Source of the DNA: Chalara sp. BL73 | Lineage: Eukaryota; Ascomycota; Leotiomycetes; Helotiales | NCBI GenBank assembly: GCA_918026815.1 | Contig: CAKJVC010000142.1 | Coordinates: forward strand, 434,001-498,000 | Length of the DNA: 64,000 nt | Direction: 5' to 3' | Part shown: positions 31,955-42,563 of the stretch, one piece after another | Numbering within the stretch: position 1 is the first letter of the stretch | Layout: the number at the start of each line of letters is the position of its first letter | The notes under the pieces: model-generated | What the model saw: only the letters and a program-made list of their open reading frames with translations | Told to the model about the DNA's origin: nothing | The model's database searches: none | Program-made: the position numbers and the translations under genes

Positions 31955-34675
31955 TTATCTATACACTTCTCTCCTAGCATCATCTGTATACACCACTACC
32001 GACGCTTCTCTAGCTCTTGGCCGTTCGTAAATGACTTCCGTTGGTCTTGCTCGAGGGACTTCCTCGTAGTAGCCTTCCATCGTCGAAACTGGTTCTCGCT
32101 GCATATAGTGATCTGGGCGAACACTATATTCTCGTGGCGGCCGAGTGAGGACCTCACGGTAGGCTTCAGGCCGAACACTAGCAGCATACTCTCGTGGTGG
32201 TGCCTCTGGACGTACGCTTTGTAATCTACCGACATGCTCCCTTGGGATCTCATATCTAATTGGCTCCGTGGGCCGAACACTTGGAGCCCGATTTATGTAT
32301 TCTCTTGGAGCTTCCTCATACTGACTCCGAGCTGGTGGTTCTGGACGAATGCTCGGCGCTCTTGACATATACTCTCGCGGGCCTTCCTCCAAATGGCTCA
32401 ATTGACCCCCAGCTGGAGCACGCGTCGGTGCTTCACCAGGCGGCCCCATAGGTCGAACTGAGTACTCTCGTTGACGATAAGAACGATACTCTGGAGGCAT
32501 GGCATATTCTGGCTGTGTTACAACTCGTCGAGGTGCTGTCAATGGAGGAGTCTGTTTTCTATAAATGACTCCATCTTCTTCAAAAGTATCCATTGGGGCT
32601 CGGCTAGAAACTGATCTGAGTGGAGCTCTTTCGTAAATGATTTCTTGGTCTCGATATCTGGGTTGTGGTGCTACAGATTGCCGCATAACTGGTAGCGGTG
32701 TTGGATCAATATACTCACGGCCATGCTCGTCTATGACAATCCGCACTGGTCGCCGAGGAGGTCCCATGAGAATGGGAGATCGTCTCTCATGTATAACAGG
32801 AGACCTAGACTGTTCACGGTTTGTCTCAGGACGCACACTAGCTCGTGAGACAGGGTCTCTATAATATATGGGTTCTTCATGGAATCTTCGATCTACTACT
32901 GCTCGAGATGTAGCTCTAACAGGGCGCATTTCGCCCTGTGCATAAGGAACAGTGCTAGAAGACGGAGAATCGATTTGTCTTGAGTAGTGCTCATTATTAG
33001 CAACACGATGATAATCACTTTCTTCAGCGTATTGCACACCACTAGAAACTCTTCGATAACGACCTGCTTCTGGTTCTATACGTTGATATATCGGACCTGG
33101 TCGACGCGGCTCCGCTACATATCGTTCTTCGTAGATCCCCATTGCTGGGCCGTCATTGTATCTCTCAGAAACGCGTTCCCGAACTTGTTCTGCCGGCTCA
33201 TCGTAATTAAGCTCCGCTGCATATTGCCGTTGTCTCTTGTTCGGACGTGGCAAAGGCACCACTGCAAAAGGTGAAGGAGATCCAGGTTCTGGTTTGATGT
33301 ACGGCGAGTCCGGCCTATCACCATTGTCATTCATAGCAGATTTGCGCTTCTTACTCTTCTCCTTCTTCGCCGCTTTATTTTCGGCTCGCATCTCTGACCG
33401 ATTCAGCCGCCTAGGCGAACTATTCGTACTTGAGTTTCCAGACTGCGCCTGGCGAAGGGCAGTGACTTGTGCTGGGGGAATATCTTCAACGAGGTGGGAT
33501 TCGCGGATAATGGGAGGATCTCTCGACGTGGCCAGTGGAGAAACGCGGGCAGCTTGCGGTGCGAATGGAGATAGGTTGTGTGCACGAACAAGAGGAGATA
33601 CAGCATCCTGATCGAACGGGTGCTGAAGAACACTCTTGGTCGTATTCTGATTCTGGACATGGTTAATGATCTATAGATGAATAAGTGGCTATGATGGCCT
33701 TTCAAAAGGTGAGGATTTACTAACCCTGACCGCCTGCTGTCTTGCGCTGTTAGAGTTCTGCTCTGTTGAGCTACCTCTGTCTGAGTTACCATGGCGTTTT
33801 TCTGAAACTGTACTGTGATCATTCTGCTGTGCGGGTACTTCATGAGCATGTGGGTGGTCTTGAGTTGCTGTATAGTTATTCACAGATAGCAAAGCACCAG
33901 TCATTACCACATCTTGATCTCTGCCTTGCGCTTGTGTATTATACACACCAGCAGAAGTCTTGTTATACGGCACCAGGCCTTGAGATTGCTTTTCAGTTAC
34001 AGCTTCTCTCTGCCCTTGCAAAGGGCTAGCTAACTCAGGGGTGTCATGCTGGCTTGAATAGAAAGTGTTGTCATCAAAAGAATCAGAGGCAGAAGGTTCT
34101 ACGGACTGTTCTAAGTCTGTAGAAGTGGAAGGATGAACGATTGCAAGAGCTTTGGACAGGACTTCTGCCAGGTCAAAATCAGGGAGGGATTCGGATGTTT
34201 GGTACATAGCCTTTGCCAACACACGCTGATGCTCAATCTGTTCTCTTAGTGATCTTTCGAGCCTTTGTCTTTGTAGTTGTATTTCAGCTTTGATAAGATC
34301 GTCAGATTTCTCCAATAATATAGGATTAATCTCTGATCTAGAACCCATCTGCCCAAACCCTCCTGTGCCGTTACGAGAATTATTTGGTGACTTATTGTTG
34401 GATCCCAGCGATTGTACATCGCAAGGCGCTGATGGTCGCTGCGCAGGCGCGTCTATACGAGCTGTTGAGGAGCTCGGAGAGATTTCTTGTCGAGCGGTAT
34501 TCGTTTGTATCGCAGCAAAGTGTGCAGGTAGTTTGACCGTGGGATGTATCCCAGCAAAGACGTCATCTCTGAACTTGATGATCTTCTCGTACTCCAAGAT
34601 CTCATGGAGCTCTTCTGGACTAATCATCGTGACGCCATTTGTCGGCAGCACCGAGGCAATAGCCCCTTGGGCCAT
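31955..34675 (-). CDS. large disordered protein with PREY/SVRPE repeats
   Basis: I do not recognise a characterised family. Exons 34675-33725 and 33670-31955 give 888 aa. A good acceptor (ACTAAC...TGCAG) just above the ATG suggests a 5' UTR intron. The N-terminal 35 residues (PEELHEILEYEKIIKFRDDV) look like a short conserved helix; then Ser/Gln/Asn-rich linker with a charged helix (LQRQRLERSLREQIEHQR); after about residue 390 a Lys-rich segment (KKEKSKKRKSAMND), which may be a nuclear signal. The C-terminal 350 residues are Arg/Tyr/Pro/Glu-rich with degenerate repeats of the form PREY-x-x-RAPSVRPE. Composition suggests a nuclear, phase-separating or RNA-associated protein; that is inference. 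Confidence 0.7.
32150..32430 (-). repeat. degenerate coding repeat, PREY-x2-RAPSVRPE type
   Basis: Several diverged units encode PREYMSRAPSIRPE, PREYINRAPSVRP, PREHVGRLQSVRPE and PREYAASVRPE in the C-terminal part of the disordered protein. The DNA repeats are imperfect, so the array is not recent. Confidence 0.75.
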
Positions 34676-35084
34676 GATAGAGCAACTGCAAGTTAGTCCT
34701 AACAACAGAGCAAACACTACTTTAAAGGCTTAGAAAGTAAAGCAAGTATTTCGCAGATGCTATGCAATTGCGCAGATGCTAGTAGAGAATGGCTGGTGCG
34801 AGGTGGCAAAGAAATGTTTTTTTGGTTGCTGAGACCAGACGAGGTGTCGCGGACTCAAAAACTCAAGCCCTCCAATGATAAATTAAAAGCGGGTCCCGAG
34901 ATTAAGTCATTGGATACCCACATTGTTGATTGACCGAACGAGTCACTCCAATATACCTCTACATTCAAAATAATTATTCAGCATTCTCCTGACTTTCCAG
35001 GGCATATAATATTGTCGTTGACTGAGAAGGTTCACATAAAAATTAAGAGCTGCAAATATCTTCTGCGGGTATCCTCATACTGTA
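34676..35084. promoter_or_regulatory. bidirectional upstream region (disordered protein / Sdt1-like)
   Basis: About 400 bp between divergent starts. It includes the probable 5' UTR intron acceptor of the minus-strand gene near 34690. No other motif is supported. Confidence 0.4.
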
Positions 35085-35922
35085 ATGACTGACACAAGAC
35101 CCGTGTTCTTTTTTGATATTGACAACTGTGTGAGTCAAGAGTGATTTCTCAGCGGAAGAAAATCAGCAACTAACGTTTCCATGAACTATAGCTTTATCCT
35201 AAAAGTGAGTCTACTGATAACTCTTTAGCTAATACTTTCTAACGGAATTTTAAAGGCAAGAAAGTTCATCATCATATGAGCGAACTTATAGACCAATATT
35301 TTATTAAGCACCTTGAATTGACTCGAGAAGATGCGTACAAGCTTCATATGGAGTATTATAAAACCTACGGTCTAGCAATTGAAGGTTTGGTACGGCACCA
35401 TAAGATCAACCCTTTAGAATACAATCAACAAGTCGACGACGCATTGCCGCTTGAGTCCATTATATTCCCAGACCCTCAACTACGGAAGTTACTCGAGGAT
35501 ATAGACAAGACTAAAGTTAAGCTTTGGCTTTTTACTAACGCCTATAAAACACATGGGAAGCGTGTAGTGCGCTTGCTTGGGATTCAGGATTTGTTTGAGG
35601 GGATGACATTCTGTGATTATGCCGAGCCAGTGATGCTATGCAAGCCGCACCCAAAGATGTTTGCAAAAGCAATGAGTCAAGCTGGAGTCACGGACTTTGA
35701 CAAGTGCTATTTCATAGGCAGGTGATTTATTCCTTATGTGATCAGCTCTAACACCCCTTAGATGACTCGGCTTTGAACTGTGCCAAAGCCCAAGAACTCG
35801 GGTGGCACACCACTCATCTTGTGGAGGCAGGAGATCCATTACCAACAGAAATGTGTTGCAAGTACCGGGCACGGCACTTAGAGGACCTAAGATCGCTGTT
35901 CCCACAGTTTTTCAAGACATGA
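35085..35922 (+). CDS. Sdt1/Phm8-type pyrimidine 5'-nucleotidase (HAD)
   Basis: HAD-superfamily phosphatase that dephosphorylates nucleoside monophosphates; cytoplasmic. Exons 35085-35129, 35192-35204 (13 nt), 35256-35717, 35762-35922 give 226 aa. The four HAD motifs are all present after splicing: FFFDIDNCLYP (motif I nucleophile D), LWLFTNAYKTH (II), CKPHPKMFAKAM (III lysine) and CYFIDDSALNC (IV). The third intron (35718-35761) must be read with a GC donor (ATAG|GCAGGT): this gives the conserved FIDDS, whereas the neighbouring GT shifts the frame to a stop. The microexon supplies L-Y-P-K. It is divergent from the disordered-protein gene. Confidence 0.88.
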
Positions 35923-36263
35923 GTTTAGAATATACGGCAACTTGGAGTTCAGACTTGCTTAGATGATATGCATAGATAGATTAGAGGAAGATGGTATGAT
36001 GTTGGGTGCATACTTCACGTAAGCCTTTTTGTAAACGATCTAGGACCACAATATATATGGGACATGGCCGACTGCTCTTGGGATATAAGCAGAGATGTAT
36101 CTTCCTCTTCGTGATAAAACCTTCCAAGGACACATATCAATCAGCCTCTAGAGCTCAACCCCTTCAAGCTTACGCAGAGTAAGTTATGTGTGATTAGTAA
36201 TAATTCATCAATGGGTATCTCCAAATTCCAAAACGCCAGGTTCCTAAATAAATTCCTCAGGCT
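35923..36263. other. convergent 3' ends (Sdt1-like / Med21)
   Basis: About 340 bp of AT-rich sequence between two stops, probably 3' UTRs. Nothing else is seen. Confidence 0.5.
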
Positions 36264-36802
36264 TCAAGGTCGCTGGATGCTTCGTATGACGTTCTCTAGC
36301 TTAGCCAATGCAGCGTCTCTCTCCTTAACAGCTCTCCTGCGTTTGATTTCCTCAGCCTGAAGCTCCTTCTCTAATTGTCGAATGGTCTCCTCTTGTTCCT
36401 TCTCACTATTTGTCAGACCAGGGAGTACCGAGACCAGATATTCGATCTGTTGCTCTTTGATAATGAGGTCTCGCGATAACTCCTTTTGAGACGCTCTAAA
36501 TACGTCTGCATCTTGAGGCTCGACTAATTATTCGTTAGTCATTGTCCAGCTGTTGCATACAGAAGAATGAACAACAAACTTTCTGGCAACTTCTCTGGCT
36601 CTCCGTCTTTCTTTATTTCCTCTCGTATAGCGTCTGTTACGCTCAGCTTTTTGTAGTCATGGTGCTTAATGACATGGTAGAGAGCTGCCACCGATTGATT
36701 TGCAAACTATGAGATATAAGCATGACAACAGGATCCATTGATCAGATGAAATCAACCTACATCATCAACAGCTTCCTGGAGCTGGGAAAGTCTATCTGCC
36801 AT
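36264..36802 (-). CDS. MED21: Mediator complex subunit Med21 (Srb7)
   Basis: Subunit of the Mediator middle module, pairing with Med7 at a flexible hinge; nuclear and essential in yeast. Exons 36802-36761, 36706-36580, 36523-36264 give 142 aa with all joins in frame. The start [14 protein letters not shown], the splice-assembled [17 protein letters not shown], and the signature [20 protein letters not shown] followed by a charged coiled coil ([19 protein letters not shown]) identify it. The exons are too short to stand out as open frames. Its ATG lies 244 bp from the divergent Rrg7 start, so the two share an upstream region. Confidence 0.93.
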
Positions 36803-37046
36803 CGTTACTGTGGTTGTTCTGGAGGTTGGGCTTCTTGACAAGGCTGACAACCTATGTGCTCTTGGCGGCAGGCTTGGCATTATGTTTAATCTATTGCTTC
36901 TCCTACCAATCAATCACTCTGCATCAGCCTTGCATATTTCTAAGCCCAAAGGAAACTCCTCCGTTTGTACACAACCTTGAATATTCCCTTCCCACGGACG
37001 TGACCACTGTGCTTGATTGCCTGTGCATCACGTCACAGGAATTCCC

Positions 37047-37736
37047 ATGCTATCAGCATGTCCTTCATTACGGGCTGTCCGCGCAGCTCAGCAATCAATT
37101 AGAAAGTTTTCGACAAACGTGCTTGCGGACGAAGCCCAGCGCAGACCACATCATCATGATTTACACAGCTTCAAGGAACATGCTTCTCGAATCAAGCTAG
37201 ATCCTAACTCGAATGTCTATATAGGAACTCACTTTGAATATACTGTGCAGGAGGCGTTGCACCGGTGGGGAATGTCACTAAAGCGAATAGGAGGAAGTAA
37301 TGATTATGGCATTGATCTTCTTGGAACCTGGGCTATACCTTCTCTTCCTCAACCTTTAAAAGTCATCATACAATGCAAAGCCTCCAGCAATGGAAATGGG
37401 ACAGCAAACACCCGTGAGCTAGAAGGATCCTTTATTGGAGCTCCTCAAGGATGGAGAGGCTCTGGTGTACTTGCGCTTTTGGTGTCACAGAGAGCAGCTA
37501 CTAAGGGGGTGAGGGAAGCCTTTGCAAGAAGCAGATGGCCGATGGGTTATGTATACTGCACGTCCAGCGGCAAAATCCTGCAGACACTTTGGAATAAACA
37601 TGCCGAGGAGGAAGGATTGAGAGATATAAGCGTGGGGGTGAAATATGACAGCACTGATGCGAAGGAGAAGGAAGTAATTTTGACCTGGAAAGGACATGTG
37701 TTACCGACCTGGCAGCCAAATGCCACCAGTTCATGA
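37047..37736 (+). CDS. RRG7: Rrg7-type mitochondrial respiratory growth protein
   Basis: Fungal mitochondrial family needed for respiratory growth in yeast; the domain has a restriction-endonuclease-like fold. Single exon, 229 aa from ATG 37047 (MLSACPSLRAVRAAQQSIRK, an Arg/Ser-rich presequence). Landmarks are VYIGTHFEYTVQEALHRWGM, GGSNDYGIDLLGTW and VIIQCKASSNG: the D and the Q-x-K of a PD-(D/E)xK nuclease-like core. Also ELEGSFIGAPQGWRGSGVL and ALLVSQRAATKGVREAF. The presence of the D and QxK residues is visible; nuclease activity is not established. A second plus frame beginning at 36814 overlaps and is not considered real. Confidence 0.88.
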   Translation: MLSACPSLRAVRAAQQSIRKFSTNVLADEAQRRPHHHDLHSFKEHASRIKLDPNSNVYIGTHFEYTVQEALHRWGMSLKRIGGSNDYGIDLLGTWAIPSLPQPLKVIIQCKASSNGNGTANTRELEGSFIGAPQGWRGSGVLALLVSQRAATKGVREAFARSRWPMGYVYCTSSGKILQTLWNKHAEEEGLRDISVGVKYDSTDAKEKEVILTWKGHVLPTWQPNATSS

Positions 37737-38692
37737 TTGCATTTGGTCACCCCCGATGGACTCGACGACGGTTTGCTACGTCCATGTGGAACTCTGCAAG
37801 CACACATACCTCTGTCTCATTAAAGAGCTTGCAACGCACCTTAAATGGCTCACAGCCTGTCTGCAGCCTCTGTTTCCGTCTCGGAATGGAGACGTCGGGT
37901 AAACACTTCTAATCAACCTCTCCTGCATGTTGCAGAGGCTTTATACTCTTGGGGAAGCTCAATCCCGTGGGGCTTAATTAGAATTATCCGTTGCCAGAGT
38001 GTATCTGCCAGCATCAGCTATTTCCAGAACTCACACTATGTGCCGTCAAATCCTCAAGATATCCCAATGCGGCCACAATAATGGCAACGAGCTTGAGAAA
38101 TGCGAGAAGCCAACCAAGGACTGTGGTGGAATATTTCTCAAGCCTGTCTTGAAGAGTATGGAAGGTCTTTGTACTGTAATTACCACAACTCCTTCTACCC
38201 GGTTTGTGCTCATATATCTCAGTCATGCCAGAAAGCAAGAGACACCCAACGACGGCGAAAAGAAGCGGACGACGAGGGATACTGGTCGTGACAAGACAGA
38301 ACTTGGTTCAAACAGCAGACATAAAGACGATAAGACCCAGTGAGCAGGAATATTTATTTGGGCCGCGAAAAATTGTCAGGTATTTGTGACAAATCTTGTG
38401 ATATATTGGAGGTGGGCTCTAGTCCTAGTCCGGGATACAATATTTTACTTGGTAGCTCATAACTCCTATCCTTTGTCTGTAGCAAGAGTGTTTATGGTAA
38501 TAGCGTCGATCTCACATTAATTGACCATCATCATAAATGGCTTTGCTTCTTCAAAGACACATAATTGATTGAACATTTCATCATATATACTCTATTCACG
38601 TTTACAAATATACTGATTTTCTTATACCCGTGTGTTCTTCAAGAACATATATCTTGCTAGTACTCCGCAGAGTAATTCTACATAGTAGAAAT
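37737..38692. other. intergenic, possible small minus-strand membrane ORF
   Basis: About 950 bp between convergent genes. A minus frame from ATG at 38226 to 38014 (70 codons) encodes one strong hydrophobic segment (VLGWLLAFLKLVAIIVAALG); the frame above it, back to a TGA, has another (RRPLLFAVVGCLLLSG) but no ATG. It could be a small membrane protein or the exon of one; see findings. Nothing else is recognised. Confidence 0.3.
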
Positions 38693-39607
38693 CTACGAAG
38701 CCTTCCACCCGTCTAAGAAGTCATTAACCTGCTTAGCGAATATTTCAGCATACTGAAACAAGAACCCGTGGCCCGCATCCGGATACACAATCAGGAACGC
38801 CCCAGGAATCTTCTGGCTCAACACAAAACTATTCACTGTCGGTATCATAACATCATCATACCCATTCGCCACCAGCGTCGGGACGTTGATCTCACCCAAA
38901 CGATCATAAGATCCCTCTTTCGCGTAAGAATAATCTTGCGCGTTCGTCAAAGCCTCAAACAATGCGGTGATGCCCGCACCGCCATCCGCAAAACCCTCAC
39001 TGACATATCCCACGCGGTCTTCGCCGCTAGTCTCTTTCGTGCGCTCGTAGATGCGCCGATACCATGCATGACCGGCAGCCAAGCTCGTCTCGGTAGGTTT
39101 GAAGAACAAATTCAGCATGTTCTGCTCCGCGACGTTTGCCTGTCCGGCGTTCTCCTGGACGAACTCTGAGTGTGGACTCGGCACGTATTCTGGACCAGCC
39201 GTTGGTCCCGTGCCCGCGAGTATTAATTTTCTGACCAGGCCAGGTGGACCGTGGAGCTGGACCAGTGGTGCTACTATGCCGCCAAGGCTAAAGCCCAGGA
39301 TGTCGACTTCCTTGATATTTAGAAGAGACAGGAACTCAATGGCATGGTTCGCCATCTTGAGAACGGTGTTGTCGACTGGGCCGGTGCTGTGACCTATACC
39401 CTGATTGTCGAAGAGAATTACTGGCCGCTCAGTGGCGAGTTCATGGATGAGAAGGGGGTCCCAGTGGTCGATTGTGCCGCGGAAGTGGTGCAGGAAGAGA
39501 AGAGGGACTCCATTCGGAACGCCGAGTCGACGATAAGCAAAGTTGTGGCCGTCTTTATTAGTGATGAACTCCGTCTTGACGGTCTGTACTGTCGTTTGTT
39601 GAGACAT
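38693..39607 (-). CDS. alpha/beta-fold hydrolase
   Basis: Intronless, 304 aa, from ATG 39607. Alpha/beta-hydrolase features in order: oxyanion region LLFLHHFRGTIDHWDPLL, DNQGIGHSTG, nucleophile elbow GFSLGG (Ser107), acid in NGYDDVMIP, and catalytic His in YPDAGHGF. The pattern (LGVPNGVPLLFLHHFRG, LLNIKEVDILGFSLGG) is that of the large fungal and bacterial group related to haloperoxidase/epoxide-hydrolase-like esterases. Substrate cannot be told from sequence. No signal peptide is present, so it is probably cytoplasmic. It stands alone, with long spacers on both sides. Confidence 0.88.
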   Translation of the reverse strand: MSQQTTVQTVKTEFITNKDGHNFAYRRLGVPNGVPLLFLHHFRGTIDHWDPLLIHELATERPVILFDNQGIGHSTGPVDNTVLKMANHAIEFLSLLNIKEVDILGFSLGGIVAPLVQLHGPPGLVRKLILAGTGPTAGPEYVPSPHSEFVQENAGQANVAEQNMLNLFFKPTETSLAAGHAWYRRIYERTKETSGEDRVGYVSEGFADGGAGITALFEALTNAQDYSYAKEGSYDRLGEINVPTLVANGYDDVMIPTVNSFVLSQKIPGAFLIVYPDAGHGFLFQYAEIFAKQVNDFLDGWKAS

Positions 39608-41007
39608 TTTTATGACGTTTTAGAATGGGGACTGAGTGTTGGCGATTCGATGCTTGGAATGTTAAGATTAAAGTTAACTGCTTGATGGTACTTTACAAGC
39701 ATAGGATAACGGAGATTCGACTTCTTTTTATACATTTGGGTCTTGCTAGCGATTACACTTGTAGTTCGGGTGGCTTCTCCAGGCACTGTTATGTTGTCGC
39801 CGACTTTTCAATTACTCATCATAGTTAAGGAGCTCCTAAGTTTGTATTTGTCATTTAAAATTCGCTTATTTCAGGGGCTAGGCTTCAGAAGACCAGTAAT
39901 ATGAACACATGATGATTAGTGAACATTCTCGACAGTAATCAATGACAATGCTGTGTCACTTAACCTAAGGTAGGCAGCATTCTTGCGCGGCTATTATGGA
40001 GTAAGAAAGTACCTGGTTTAATGTTGTTGCTGCATACAACATACGTGTCTTCACGGATTGGGTATCATTAAGTTACCCACCCCCCATCAAGCATATTTTC
40101 ATCACTAGCCACACCACATAACTATGAATTTATATATCTCTCTGCTGCTTATGATACCAAAAAAAGAAGACTTATGCAGCCGTAAGGAAACCGTTCAACG
40201 CCCGTTGATCGTTGAGACGCCGATCTGGCAGACATTGTGAAATCATATCATGGGTCAGTAATTCGAAATAGTCTGCATGGAATAGGAATTGGCTTTTGTC
40301 TCATTGAGCCTGCAATGCCCCCAGATATACTGGATCCATGCGTTAAAGATCTCCTATGTTCGTATGAGCCTCTGGCGGCAAGGCACATAGCATGTTCTGG
40401 GAAAGAGCAGTAATGTCAGGACTAAGGAGCCAGAGAGCCCGGAATGAATATCGTTTCTCTTTTTAGAATTCTCCCAGCAACCCAGTGCTCTATAGGATTG
40501 AGAAACTTTGGTTGTCCAAAGTCTTAAGTATTCAGGTCTTGATGGTAATACACACTGTAGCCCCCTTCTCTCCTATCTTCTCTCCTATTTTGCGTGAACG
40601 TCTTTCCATTTTGTTGTTTCGTATTCTCAAGCTGCACTTGGGGGTGGCCAGATTCATTTCTCCCTAGCTTGCCCGTCATTAACGCTTACTAAGAACAGAT
40701 GGCTAATAGATATGATTCACTGAAAATATTTGGTTCAAAACTCACCACCAACGCGTCCACTATCGACTGTGCCAATCTGAAATAAACTCTCCCTTTTCAA
40801 ACACGTTCCAGGACCCTTGGGCTTCACACGCCCCAAGTATATTATTTTGTCTCTCTCTGCTACAGTCTTCATTCTGTCGCTTATATACTTCATAAGGCTT
40901 GCCACCCTAGTCTCGTTTGGTCGATCTGGTGGAGAGAAATGAGCTAAATCTTTACAATTACAAAGCTTACAATTCTGGTAGCTCTATTAGACCTCACGTC
41001 TCAAACA
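39608..41007. other. AT-rich intergenic stretch, nothing recognised
   Basis: About 1.4 kb between two minus-strand genes. The short plus frame at 40485-40667 has no coding character. No repeat or RNA gene is seen. Confidence 0.45.
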
Positions 41008-42093
41008 TTAGGGCTTGAGAATGGCTGAAGGTAGCCAAAGCTTGTTTGGAAGACATACCCTGCCTATGTCACCACATTTCCACCAGCCACTACGAGCACG
41101 ATCCCCAACGAAGTATACCGACTGATCATTAGGTTCATGGTAGTTCAGATCCCAACGTGCCTCGCTCGACTCTTGGCGCCTCACCATCTCGTTAAGCATA
41201 CCGATATATACGTTCCAGGGTTCGTAGATTTTTTCTGCAGGGAACCATCTATGTAGATGGTAAGTTAGTGTCAGTTCCAAGGTTATATATATACTTTATT
41301 GTCTATCTGGTTAGGAATCTCGACTGTCAGGAGACTTTCCAGCAAAGCCTCCTAGTGATACAACCATAGCATTACAGAAACATACTCTGGCAACATTGAG
41401 TAGCATGTATCTCGGTCATGCAAGATTAACGGAGGTCCTGGGGGAATATGCTGTTCCTTGCAGACTCGGCACACCTCCCATGCCGCTCCACTATCAATAT
41501 TCTGGATAAAGTCTGCACGAATCTCGTCGGGGCCATACAGCTGATCTAGGCGGAACACATCTGTCCCCTCACTCCATATATCGAGGTCTTGGAAGTCAAT
41601 AGTCCCGGCGAGAATTTCGCCTTGGGTTTCTCCAATGCAAGAGATTGGTGATATATCAGATGACTCAGTGAAGCACTCCATGACACCATGGTTTAGCATA
41701 GGAGACGAGTTACTGCAGCTTCCTTTGTCACTGGCATCTTTCAACGCAATCACGTCGTTCTCGCTTACTCCATCGCCCTCAATCCTAACATCTTCAATGA
41801 GGATCGACTTTGAAATCAGATCATGAGGAGAGGGTTCATATGCCTGCATGGTCAATAATTGAGAAGATTTACGGAATCGGTGAACCCACTGAATTTGGAG
41901 GAGGTGGAAAACTTCTTAATTTATAAACGGGCTTCCCTCTGTCAAGGATTGGGGGAAATCCGCCTCGAATAGGTATTATACCGTGAGAATGATACTCAGG
42001 ATAGTAGTAACTGGTATCTCCGCGCTTGAGTTTCTTTGAGATAACCTGAATCAAACTTTCAGAAGAGCTGCTGATAGGTGTGTATGAAGTCAT
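41008..42093 (-). CDS. unrecognised fungal protein with CxxC / HxxxxC pattern
   Basis: I do not recognise the family. Exons 42093-41890, 41843-41386, 41248-41008 give 300 aa; both joins keep frame and use canonical sites (second intron 137 nt with ACTAAC branch). The N-terminus is Ser- then Pro/Tyr-rich; the middle is acidic; a compact part reads EVCRVCKEQHIPPGPP followed by LILHDRDTCYSMLPEWFPAE, giving C-x2-C ... H-x4-C, which could bind a metal. The C-terminal third (YEPWNVYIGMLNEMVRRQES) is helix-like. The end may be longer: a GTATGT lies inside the last exon (GGCAG|GTATGT) and could be a further donor. Confidence 0.55.
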
Positions 42094-42563
42094 GCTGTGT
42101 ACGTGTACGGAACTTATTGTCCTGAATCTTGCATAATAGGGAGATTTTAGGGTTATGGCTGAGTAACAAAGGAAAGCCCAAAGATTTACCGGTCATTTTT
42201 GAAGGAGGAAGGATCAAACTACATAAGAACTTCCTTGCCGAGCAGGACTTGACTACAGCCATCTCACATGATTCAATGGCAGCTAGCAGCTAACAAGAAA
42301 GTTCAGGTGCTTAGAGAGGATTTATATACTAAATATCCAGAAATTGACTACAGACGGAAGTATTAATCTCGGCTTAGAGTACAGAGTACAGTCACAAGAA
42401 CTACAGATAGTTCTGCTAATTTTTTTTGGTAAGATCTTGGATCACTAATGGTGAATCTACAATCGAAATGAAACCAGAAATGCTTAGTTTAGTTTACACA
42501 TTTGGAGAGATTCATCACTTAGCTGTACACGTTTACGATACTGAATAGTCTATACGCCTTCTG
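42094..42563. other. intergenic, nothing supported
   Basis: About 470 bp. A minus frame beginning ATG at 42262 was tested as an upstream exon of the 41008-42093 gene, but no splice keeps frame. Confidence 0.4.

Noticed and set aside
36814..37200. 128-codon plus frame with a signal-like N-terminus
   Set aside because: Overlaps the Med21 5' end region and the Rrg7 start in another frame; Rrg7 is clearly the real gene.
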